Shown here piece after piece: positions 52,944 to 60,663 of a stretch of DNA of 64,000 nucleotides; position 1 is the first letter of the stretch, and each line of letters starts with the position of its first letter. Position numbers and translations under genes: made by a program. The notes beneath the pieces are model-generated. The model made no database searches. It was not told where the DNA came from and saw only the letters and a program-made list of their open reading frames with translations. The DNA lies in assembly GCA_045660825.1 (NCBI GenBank), contig JAZREN010000065.1:6533-70532 (forward strand). The letters run 5' to 3'. Source of the DNA: HGM04593 sp045660825. Lineage in GTDB: Bacteria; Bacteroidota; Bacteroidia; Bacteroidales; Bacteroidaceae.

Positions 52944-53681
52944 ATGTCAAGTTTTAAAATGCAACCTATTTCTCACAGCGAGTACCTGAGTGGGAAATAC
53001 AGGGACGTCTCTTCAAGCAGTGGCAAGCACGAGGCAAAGGTATGGTACAAGGACAACGGAAGTATAAACGAGGAGAGCACGTATTCTGACAACTATCTGC
53101 GCTCTAATGGACTAGGCCGCTATGCCAAGAAAGCCGAATCATCAAGCAAAAGTTCATCAAGTAGCAAGGGCTCAAGCAGCAAAAAGAGTACGCCCCAGAG
53201 CAGCAACCGTGTTGCAGCAAGAGATGAGGTAAGTGATAAGAAAAGAGAAAGGACTGAATATGTTTACAGAGATGCAACTGATGAAGAGCGCCTTAAATAC
53301 ATTACAAGAATACTTTGTCGTAACACCGAATTCAACACAACCAAAACAGATGCTATAATTGCAAAAGCCGCAAGCCTTGGGCTTGACCCGGGAGAAGCAC
53401 TTGCAAAGCTTAAAGAAAAATGTAACATAAGCGACATCAGATACTTAGTAAACGATAAAGGTTTTAGCAGAAACATAATAAGACCCTTCCTCCGCGATAC
53501 CTATCCACCAACAGAAAGAGAGGAATTGTTGGAGTATATCTCGTTCCTTGACAACTACTACAAAAAAAGTAGATGGGACCGTGATGTTCTGTTCAACCTG
53601 TTCGTTGTCATTGCACTACACCACGAAAACGACATTGAGCTGCAGAACATAGTCAAAAAACTGAGAGCAAAGCACATATAA
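52944..53681 (+). CDS. Serine-linker protein with a duplicated helical domain
   Basis: 245 residues from ATG 52944. N-terminal 55 residues polar, then a Ser/Lys-rich linker (about 64-95: SSSKSSSSSKGSSSKKS) and a C-terminal helical domain (about 115-245). The segment TKTDAIIAKAASLGLDPGEALAKLKEKC is closely similar to DYKDSVIAKAKELDLTPEEAIALLEHKW in the next gene. No membrane helix or enzyme motif. The Ser-rich stretch could be a target for the neighbouring kinase, which is speculation. Confidence 0.7.
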   Translation: MSSFKMQPISHSEYLSGKYRDVSSSSGKHEAKVWYKDNGSINEESTYSDNYLRSNGLGRYAKKAESSSKSSSSSKGSSSKKSTPQSSNRVAARDEVSDKKRERTEYVYRDATDEERLKYITRILCRNTEFNTTKTDAIIAKAASLGLDPGEALAKLKEKCNISDIRYLVNDKGFSRNIIRPFLRDTYPPTEREELLEYISFLDNYYKKSRWDRDVLFNLFVVIALHHENDIELQNIVKKLRAKHI

Positions 53682-53720
53682 AGTTAAAATAGATAAATCA
53701 AAAACAAAAATTTCCTATAT

Positions 53721-54227
53721 ATGGCAACAGTAGAAATAATAGTTTACCCCGAAAACAAGCTTATCGAATGGATAGAATATCTTATAAGCGACGGCGGTAG
53801 TATAGAAGATTACAAAGATTCTGTGATAGCAAAAGCCAAGGAACTTGATCTGACCCCGGAAGAGGCCATTGCATTGCTTGAACACAAATGGAGGACTGCA
53901 AACGACTTGGAATATTATCTAAGGAGTGATGGAAATTCTGGGTATGATAACAAAGATAGCGTCATAGAGAAATTTTCGACAAAAGACAAAAAGGAGTTCA
54001 TCAATTATATCAAATACTGCAAAGTTTCGAACTACTGGAATAACAGAAACTACACCGAAGAAATCAAGGAAAAGATGGACGATAGTTTCAAGAACTGCCC
54101 AGAGGTTCAGCAAGCTTTCAAGCCAATGCTTGACGCAGAAAAGAAAGCCAATAGAAAGAATATCTTTGGCATTATTTTGACTATACTCATAACATTATCT
54201 TTAGCAAAGTGTTTAGGGAGGATTTGA
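53721..54227 (+). CDS. Tail-anchored protein sharing the helical domain of its neighbour
   Basis: 168 residues. Residues 25-75 contain the same module as the preceding gene (SVIAKAKELDLTPEEAIALLEHKW). A single C-terminal hydrophobic helix (KNIFGIILTILITLSLAKCLG, about 147-166) would anchor it in the inner membrane with the body in the cytoplasm. 39 bases after the preceding gene, likely one transcript. Function unknown. Confidence 0.7.
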   Translation: MATVEIIVYPENKLIEWIEYLISDGGSIEDYKDSVIAKAKELDLTPEEAIALLEHKWRTANDLEYYLRSDGNSGYDNKDSVIEKFSTKDKKEFINYIKYCKVSNYWNNRNYTEEIKEKMDDSFKNCPEVQQAFKPMLDAEKKANRKNIFGIILTILITLSLAKCLGRI

Positions 54228-54239
54228 TGACCAATTCTG

Positions 54240-54347
54240 GATTGATGAACTGATGAATGTAGAAAGAGACTACAGACTCTACAAAGAGGGCAAACTGGAA
54301 GAGGAGTTTGAACGGATGGCAAGAGTCATGGAGAGTTCAGAAGAGTA
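54240..54347 (+). pseudogene. 3'-terminal fragment copied from the gene at 49602-50078
   Basis: 54240-54334 matches 49958-50052 at 93 of 95 bases. In frame it encodes WIDELMNVERDYRLYKEG and so on, to a new stop TAA at 54345-54347 after ESSEE. There is an in-frame stop (TAG) upstream and no promoter. The fragment is placed just after the tail-anchored gene, where a stop codon and terminator follow, as if a 3' cassette had been captured. Confidence 0.85.
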
Positions 54348-54395
54348 AATTAAATTCCGTAAAGTCAGCATTGCTGACTTTACGGAATTTAATTT
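54347..54395. terminator. Perfect 23-bp hairpin terminator
   Basis: 54347-54369 pairs perfectly with 54373-54395 over ATT. A-runs and T-runs at both ends make it bidirectional, ending the plus-strand genes and the converging topB. Confidence 0.8.
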
Positions 54396-54454
54396 ATCAA
54401 CACCATTTCCGAAATAATCAGCTCAACCATTATGTAAAACACTTGTCAACAAAA

Positions 54455-56230
54455 TCAGATTCTTGATACACTATTGTCGCTGAGCACATCGCGCACAACA
54501 TCGTTGAGCATTGCCTTGAGTTCCTCGATGAAGGTCTTTGCCTCGTACTGCCGTTTCTCAATGTCGCGCAGTTTCTTTTCCCACTGGCCGGTTAGCTCAG
54601 CACTCTTCAGGAGTTCGTTCCTTATTGTACCAATGAGTTCAATGCCTGTGGGTGTTGCAACAATGTTCTTCTTCTCTCGCTTTATGTAGTTGCGCTTGAA
54701 CAGGGTCTCGATGATTGCGGCACGAGTTGACGGGCGGCCAATGCCGTTCTCCTTCATTGCATCGCGCAGTTCCTCGTTATCCACCAGCTTGCCGGCCGTT
54801 TCCATTGCACGCAGCAATGTAGCCTCGGTGTAGTATTTTGGCGGTTGCGTCCACTTCTCGGCAAGACCGGGGGTGTGAGGGCCGCTCTCGCCCACTGTGA
54901 ACGAGGGTAGCAGGTTTTCCTTCTCCTCCTTGTCATCGACCTGCTCACCGGCAAACACCACGCGCCAACCAGGCTCGGTGATTTCCTTGCCGGTTGTCTT
55001 GAACTTGACATCGGCACTCTCGCCAAGCACTGTTGTGGTGCGAAACTTGCAGTCGGGGTAAAAGACTGCTATGAAGTGCGTTGCCACAAGGTTGTAGACC
55101 TTCTTCTCAAGGTCGGTAAGTCCCTGGGGATAGACTCCTGTGGGGATTATGGCATGGTGGTCGGTAACCTTCTTGTTGTCGAACACCTTCTTCGATTTCA
55201 CAAGCGGTTTCCCGAATAGCGGCGCTGTGAGCGCCTGGTAGTCGCGCAAGCCTTTAAGGATATTCTCGCACTTGGGGTAGATATCATCGCTCAGGTATGT
55301 GGTGTCGACACGCGGATAGGTTGTCACCTTCTTTTCGTAGAGCGACTGAATTGTATGCAGTGTCTGCTCGGCCGAGAGACCGAACTTCTTGTTGCAATCG
55401 ACCTGCAGTGATGTTAGGTCATAGAGGCGTGGCGGCAGTTCGGTACCGTTTTTTGCTGTTACATCGGTTACCGTAAAGAGCTGACCTGTAATCTTCTCAA
55501 GCGCCTCGCGCGCCTTTTCCTCGTTGTCGAAACGTCCCTCGACAACGCTGAACGTGGTATCACGATATACGGTCTTCAGTTCCCAATATGGCTGCGGAAC
55601 AAAGTTCTGAATCTCCAACTGACGCTTTACCACAAGTGCAAGGGTCGGTGTCTGCACACGGCCAATTGAAAGCACTTGTTTGTTCTTCGCATATTTGAGT
55701 GTGTAGAGTCTTGTGGCATTCATTCCCAGTAGCCAGTCGCCGATGGCACGGCTCAGGCCCGCCTCGTAAAGCGGCTGATACTCGCTCTGGTCCTTGAGGT
55801 TGGCAAATCCCTCGCGGATGGCCTCCTCGGTGAGTGATGACACCCAAAGGCGCTTCACCGGGCACTTTGCCTGCGCCTTCTGCATCACCCAACGTTGGAT
55901 GAGTTCTCCCTCCTGGCCGGCATCACCGCAGTTCACAATCATATCGGCGCTCTGCATAAGTTTCTCGATGACGGCAAACTGTTTTTCAATGCCCTTGTCA
56001 TTTATGAGCTTTATGCCGAAGCGTGGCGGAATCATAGGCAAACTGCCCAGGTTCCAACGTTGCCACATTGGGGTGTAGTCGTGAGGTTCCTTGAGCGTAC
56101 AGAGGTGACCGAAAGTCCATGTCACCTGATAACCGTTACCCTCAATGAATCCCTCGCGGCGGTTCTTCGCCCCAAGAATGTCGGCAATTTCCTTGGCTAC
56201 ACTTGGTTTCTCTGCTATACAGACTATCAT
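54455..56230 (-). CDS. topB: DNA topoisomerase III (type IA)
   Basis: 591 residues. TOPRIM domain with AEKPSVAKEIADILGA and NCGDAGQEGELIQRW (the DxDxxGE-type acidic site), the SIGRVQTPTLALVV motif, catalytic tyrosine near residue 305 in TYPRVDTTYLSDD, and GIGRPSTRAAIIETLFKRNYI. The protein ends about 70 residues after that with no C-terminal zinc fingers, so it is a short form (E. coli TopB is about 650). It decatenates and relaxes negatively supercoiled DNA. Confidence 0.93.
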   Translation of the reverse strand: MIVCIAEKPSVAKEIADILGAKNRREGFIEGNGYQVTWTFGHLCTLKEPHDYTPMWQRWNLGSLPMIPPRFGIKLINDKGIEKQFAVIEKLMQSADMIVNCGDAGQEGELIQRWVMQKAQAKCPVKRLWVSSLTEEAIREGFANLKDQSEYQPLYEAGLSRAIGDWLLGMNATRLYTLKYAKNKQVLSIGRVQTPTLALVVKRQLEIQNFVPQPYWELKTVYRDTTFSVVEGRFDNEEKAREALEKITGQLFTVTDVTAKNGTELPPRLYDLTSLQVDCNKKFGLSAEQTLHTIQSLYEKKVTTYPRVDTTYLSDDIYPKCENILKGLRDYQALTAPLFGKPLVKSKKVFDNKKVTDHHAIIPTGVYPQGLTDLEKKVYNLVATHFIAVFYPDCKFRTTTVLGESADVKFKTTGKEITEPGWRVVFAGEQVDDKEEKENLLPSFTVGESGPHTPGLAEKWTQPPKYYTEATLLRAMETAGKLVDNEELRDAMKENGIGRPSTRAAIIETLFKRNYIKREKKNIVATPTGIELIGTIRNELLKSAELTGQWEKKLRDIEKRQYEAKTFIEELKAMLNDVVRDVLSDNSVSRI

Positions 56231-56276
56231 TATTCTTTATATAGGTAATAACATAAATGTTTGCATAACCGCACCT

Positions 56277-56333
56277 TGTCATCTCGAACCTTGTGTGAGA
56301 GATCCCTCGTCGCTACGCTCTGTCGGGATGACA
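56277..56333. repeat. Dispersed palindromic repeat, copy 4
   Basis: TGTCATCTCGAACC at the left, TCGGGATGACA at the right. It lies between topB and mutB and is the most diverged in its centre. It closely resembles copy 1 in its GAGATCCC core. Confidence 0.7.
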
Positions 56334-56434
56334 TCAAACCGGTCTTTCGCAACATTTTATTGTTTATATTCTATTGCACAGCAAAGCCCTTAAGGGCATA
56401 AAGGCCTTTAAGGACTCTACAGTTCTTTAATTGT

Positions 56435-58573
56435 TTACTTTTCCAACAATATCTTCATCAACTCGCATGCCGCCTTTGCCACACTGGTACCGGGACCGAA
56501 GATTCCCACAACACCGGCGCGGTAGAGGAAGTCATAGTCCTGCGCGGGGATTACACCACCGGCAAATACCATGATATCGCCACGGCCGAGTTTGTCGAGC
56601 TCCTCAATGAGCTGCGGAACGAGTGTCTTGTGGCCTGCTGCAAGCGACGACACACCGACGGCGTGAACATCGTTCTCAACGGCCTGACGGGCAACCTCGG
56701 CGGGTGTCTGGAACAACATTCCCATATCCACATCGAAGCCACAGTCGGCATAGCCTGTAGCTACCACCTTTGCGCCACGGTCATGACCGTCCTGACCCAT
56801 CTTGGCAACCATAACTCGGGGACGGCGTCCCTCTTTCCTTGCAAACTCGTCTGTGAGACGGCAGGCCTCCCTGAAGCTCTCGTCGTCCTTGCTCTCTGCT
56901 GAATACACTCCCGATATTGTTCTGATTACTGCCTTGTACCTGCCGGCTACATCCTCGCAGGCATCTGATATCTCTCCCAATGTGGCACGCAGGTGCGCTG
57001 CCTCAACAGCCGCCTCAAGCAAGTTGCCCTCACCGCTGCGTGCATATTCGGTAATCTTTGCAAGCGCAGCCTTCACTGCAGCCTCATCGCGTTTTGCAGT
57101 GTTGCGCTCGAGCGCAGCAAGCTGTTCCTTGCGCACTGCAGTGTTGTCGATTTCGAGGATGTCAATCGGCTCCTCCTCGTCGAGTTTGTAGGCGTTTGTA
57201 CCCACAATCACCTGCTTGCCGCTGTCGATGCGTGCCTGTGTGCGTGCAGCAGCCTCCTCAATGCGCATCTTGGGGATGCCTGTCTCAATGGCCTTTGCCA
57301 TGCCGCCAAGTTCCTCAATCTCCTGAATGAGTTTCCACGCCTTCTCGGCAATCTCCTGTGTGAGGCTCTCAACATAGTACGAACCGCCCCAGGGGTCTAC
57401 CACGCGGCAGATGTTTGTCTCCTCCTGAAGGTATATCTGTGTGTTGCGTGCAATGCGTGCCGAGAAATCGGTTGGCAAGGCAATGGCCTCATCGAGCGCG
57501 TTGGTGTGCAGTGACTGGGTGTGTCCCATGGCTGCCGACATAGCCTCGATGACCGTGCGGCCCACATTGTTGTATGGGTCCTGCTCGGTGAGCGACCAGC
57601 CCGATGTCTGGCAGTGCGTGCGCAGTGCCATTGACTTTGGATTCTTTGGGTTGAAGCTCTTGATAATCTTTGCCCACAGCATACGCGCCGCACGCATCTT
57701 GGCAATCTCCATGAACGGGTTCATTCCCACGCCCCAGAAGAACGACAGGCGTGGAGCGAATGCGTCAATGTCAATGCCGGCGTTCACTCCCGTGCGTACA
57801 TACTCCAATCCGTCGGCAAGGGTATATGCAAGCTCAATGTCGGCCGAAGCACCGGCCTCCTGCATGTGGTAGCCACTGATTGAGATGGAATTGAACTTTG
57901 GCATCTTCTGCGATGTGTAGGCAAAGATGTCACCGATTATGCGCATTGAGAATGCGGGTGGATATATGTAGGTGTTGCGCACCATGAACTCCTTGAGGAT
58001 ATCGTTCTGTATTGTACCGGCCATCTCCTCGAGCTTTGCGCCCTGCTCGAGTGCGGCGTTGATGTAGAATGCAAGCACGGGAAGCACGGCACCGTTCATT
58101 GTCATTGACACGGACATCTTGTTGAGCGGAATACCGTCGAACAGCTGCTCCATGTTCTCCATGCAACAGATTGAAACGCCGGCCTTGCCCACGTCGCCCA
58201 CCACTCGCTCGTTGTCGGGGTTGTAGCCACGGTGTGTAGGCAGGTCAAATGCTACCGACAGTCCCTTTTGTCCCGACGCAAGGTTGCGGCGGTAGAAAGC
58301 GTTGCTCTCCTCGGCTGTTGAGAAACCCGCATACTGGCGTATTGTCCATGGACGGAATACATACATCATTGAGTAAGGACCACGCAGGAACGGCGGAATG
58401 CCGGCAGCGTAGTCAAGGTGCTCCATCTCCTTGAGGTCATCGGCAGTGTAAAGGGGCTTAACCTTTATCTGCTCTGGTGTCTCCCAAACGTTACTATAGT
58501 CGGTTGCCTTTGTGCAGCATCCTGTGGCCGCTGTGCAGCCGAACAGGTCTATGTTGTTGAAATTCTTTCTCAT
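56435..58573 (-). CDS. mutB: Methylmalonyl-CoA mutase, large (B12-binding) subunit
   Basis: 712 residues from ATG 58573, 11 bases after the mutA stop. Substrate barrel with PFLRGPYSMMYVFRPWTIRQYAGFS, SVSMTMNGAVLPVLAFYI and CQTSGWSLTEQDPYNN. Cobalamin domain with KMGQDGHDRGAKVVATGYADCGFDVD near 590, containing the DxHxxG histidine that ligands cobalt. It interconverts succinyl-CoA and methylmalonyl-CoA in propionate production. No meaB or epimerase gene is in the window. Confidence 0.96.
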   Translation of the reverse strand: MRKNFNNIDLFGCTAATGCCTKATDYSNVWETPEQIKVKPLYTADDLKEMEHLDYAAGIPPFLRGPYSMMYVFRPWTIRQYAGFSTAEESNAFYRRNLASGQKGLSVAFDLPTHRGYNPDNERVVGDVGKAGVSICCMENMEQLFDGIPLNKMSVSMTMNGAVLPVLAFYINAALEQGAKLEEMAGTIQNDILKEFMVRNTYIYPPAFSMRIIGDIFAYTSQKMPKFNSISISGYHMQEAGASADIELAYTLADGLEYVRTGVNAGIDIDAFAPRLSFFWGVGMNPFMEIAKMRAARMLWAKIIKSFNPKNPKSMALRTHCQTSGWSLTEQDPYNNVGRTVIEAMSAAMGHTQSLHTNALDEAIALPTDFSARIARNTQIYLQEETNICRVVDPWGGSYYVESLTQEIAEKAWKLIQEIEELGGMAKAIETGIPKMRIEEAAARTQARIDSGKQVIVGTNAYKLDEEEPIDILEIDNTAVRKEQLAALERNTAKRDEAAVKAALAKITEYARSGEGNLLEAAVEAAHLRATLGEISDACEDVAGRYKAVIRTISGVYSAESKDDESFREACRLTDEFARKEGRRPRVMVAKMGQDGHDRGAKVVATGYADCGFDVDMGMLFQTPAEVARQAVENDVHAVGVSSLAAGHKTLVPQLIEELDKLGRGDIMVFAGGVIPAQDYDFLYRAGVVGIFGPGTSVAKAACELMKILLEK

Positions 58574-58584
58574 AACGCCCAATC

Positions 58585-60444
58585 TTATATACCCAACTTT
58601 GTGTTCAGAGCCTTGAGGGTCTCAAGAACGTTGGATTTCACGTTGATAAAGTTCACTATGCCTGCGGCCTGCAACTCCTCGGTACATGCCGGTGCTCCCG
58701 CCACAATGAATATTGCCTTGTCGCCGATTGCCCGGTATGCCGGGATTGCATACTCGGCATACTCGTCGTCGCTTGAACAGAGAACAACGATATCGGCCTT
58801 TGCATCCAATGCAGCCTTCACACCCTCATCGACTGTTGCGAAACCGAGGTTGTCAATGACCTCGTAGCCGGCCGTTGCAAGGAAGTTACAAGAGAACTGT
58901 GCCCTTGCCTGGCGCATTGCAAGGTTACCGATGGTGAGCATGAATGCCTTTGGACGGCGGCCGCTCTCCTCGGTAGCAAGGCGCAGCTGCTCGAACTCCT
59001 CGGCAAGACGGTTGATGGCCAATGTGCGCCCGCCGGTCTGCTTTGCACCCTCGCAGTTGCAACCGCAGTTGCAGCCCTTTGATGCAGGGCGGCGGCCTTC
59101 GGAGAGTTCGCTGAAGTTGGGATACTGATTGGTACCAATGAGAACCTCCCTGCGCTTGGCAAAGGCGGCACGGCGCTCGTTACCCGAAGCCTCCACAGCC
59201 TCCTGAATGCGGCCTTCCTTCACAGCCTTATGGAAACCGCCCGCCTCCTCAATGACAAGGAATTGCTTCCATGCCTCGGCTGCGATGGATGCGGTAAGAC
59301 TCTCTATGTAGTACGAGCCACCGGCTGGGTCGGCAACCTTGTCGAGGTGGCTCTCGTGTTTCAATATAAGTTGCTGGTTCTTTGCAATGCGCACCGCAAA
59401 ATCAGTAGGTGCCTCGTACACGGCATCATATGGTGTAACTGTTATTGACTCCACACCGGCAAGAGCGGCACTCATGGCCTCGGTCTGTGTGCGCAGCATG
59501 TTCACATATGCATCGAACAGTGTGAGGTTGAACTCCGATGTCTCGGCATGGATAATCATCTTGCAGGCACACTTGCACTGGGGCTCATACTGCTCTACAA
59601 TCTTTGCCCACAATGTGCGTGCTGCACGGAACTTGGCAATCTCCATGAAGAAATTGCTCGATATACCCATGTTGAACTTGATGTTCTTTGCAGCGACATC
59701 CACAGGGATGCCGGCCTCGGTGGCAGCGTGCAGGTATTCGTTACCCCATGCAAGCGCACAACCAAGTTCTTGGGTAATGTATGCACCCGCATTGCTCAGC
59801 TTGCCGCTGTTGACTGCTATGCAACGGTATTTTGGCATTGAGACAGTCTCGGCAACAAGAGCCTTGATAACCTCGGTATATGAGTCATTGACCTTGCCCG
59901 AGAGCATCTCCTTGCCAATGGGATCGTAGCCGATGCTTCCCCTCACCTTTTCAAGGTTAAAACCGCGCTGGCGATAATACTCCACAAGCAGTTGTGTGAA
60001 AAGCAACACCTTGCCCACACATACGTTAAAATTGAGCTCAACGCTTTCGGCATCAATACCATCGAGCAGAGCGGGTATATATTCGGGGGTGACAAGTTTC
60101 CCTTTTATTCCAAAAGCAATGGAGTCGACACCGTCGGCAATGAGTTTCCTTGCCTTGGCATTGGCCTCGGCTGCATCGCCGGCCTTTATATCCTGGCGCA
60201 CCAGCCAACTGTTGCACGCCTTGTTACCCCTGGTGTAGGGGAAGACCCCCGGCTGCAAATTCTCACAACCCGCAGGCAAATCCTCCTTGCGATAGAAGGG
60301 GTTGACGTTGAATCCCTCGGGGGTTCTCCAAATCATCTTCTTGTCATAGGGGACACCTTTGAGGTCCTCTACAATCTTGTTTTTCCAATCCTCGGACGAT
60401 ACAGGCGAGAAATCGCTAAAAAGCCTCTCCTTTTCCTTGTTCAT
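58585..60444 (-). CDS. mutA: Methylmalonyl-CoA mutase, small subunit
   Basis: 619 residues from ATG 60444. The longer upstream frame encodes no family similarity. Homologous to mutB over its length (NPFYRKEDLPAGCENLQPGVFPYTRG, ETSEFNLTLFDAYVNMLRTQTEAMSA) but the C-terminal domain lacks DxHxxG (LTIGNLAMRQARAQFSCNFLATAGYEVIDNLG), as in other small subunits, so it does not bind B12. A Cys/Gly insert CNCGCNCEG near 470 is unusual and could bind metal. Operon with mutB. Confidence 0.94.
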   Translation of the reverse strand: MNKEKERLFSDFSPVSSEDWKNKIVEDLKGVPYDKKMIWRTPEGFNVNPFYRKEDLPAGCENLQPGVFPYTRGNKACNSWLVRQDIKAGDAAEANAKARKLIADGVDSIAFGIKGKLVTPEYIPALLDGIDAESVELNFNVCVGKVLLFTQLLVEYYRQRGFNLEKVRGSIGYDPIGKEMLSGKVNDSYTEVIKALVAETVSMPKYRCIAVNSGKLSNAGAYITQELGCALAWGNEYLHAATEAGIPVDVAAKNIKFNMGISSNFFMEIAKFRAARTLWAKIVEQYEPQCKCACKMIIHAETSEFNLTLFDAYVNMLRTQTEAMSAALAGVESITVTPYDAVYEAPTDFAVRIAKNQQLILKHESHLDKVADPAGGSYYIESLTASIAAEAWKQFLVIEEAGGFHKAVKEGRIQEAVEASGNERRAAFAKRREVLIGTNQYPNFSELSEGRRPASKGCNCGCNCEGAKQTGGRTLAINRLAEEFEQLRLATEESGRRPKAFMLTIGNLAMRQARAQFSCNFLATAGYEVIDNLGFATVDEGVKAALDAKADIVVLCSSDDEYAEYAIPAYRAIGDKAIFIVAGAPACTEELQAAGIVNFINVKSNVLETLKALNTKLGI

Positions 60445-60618
60445 AGTATTGAGTTTTGTGATTACTTTTATTTTTCGGCAGTCCATGGTGGGCAAACCGA
60501 AAGCAAACTTACACAATAAATTTCTATTTATACAAGAAAAAGGGATGTTTTTATTCACAGTTGCAAAGCCTGTGTAAACAAATATTCACATGACGGTCAT
60601 ATTATTGAAAATAATAAG

Positions 60619-60626
60619 TACCTTTG
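60619..60626 (+). promoter_or_regulatory. -7 box for the endonuclease gene
   Basis: TACCTTTG followed by CAC, 38 bases before the ATG at 60664. Confidence 0.6.
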
Positions 60627-60663
60627 CACACCATTAAACGACAAAACAAACAACAAAAACAAA

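Noticed and set aside
60445..60660. Cobalamin riboswitch before mutA
   Set aside because: No B12-box-like sequence or matching multistem structure was seen in the 216-bp divergent region, and mutase genes are not usual targets.
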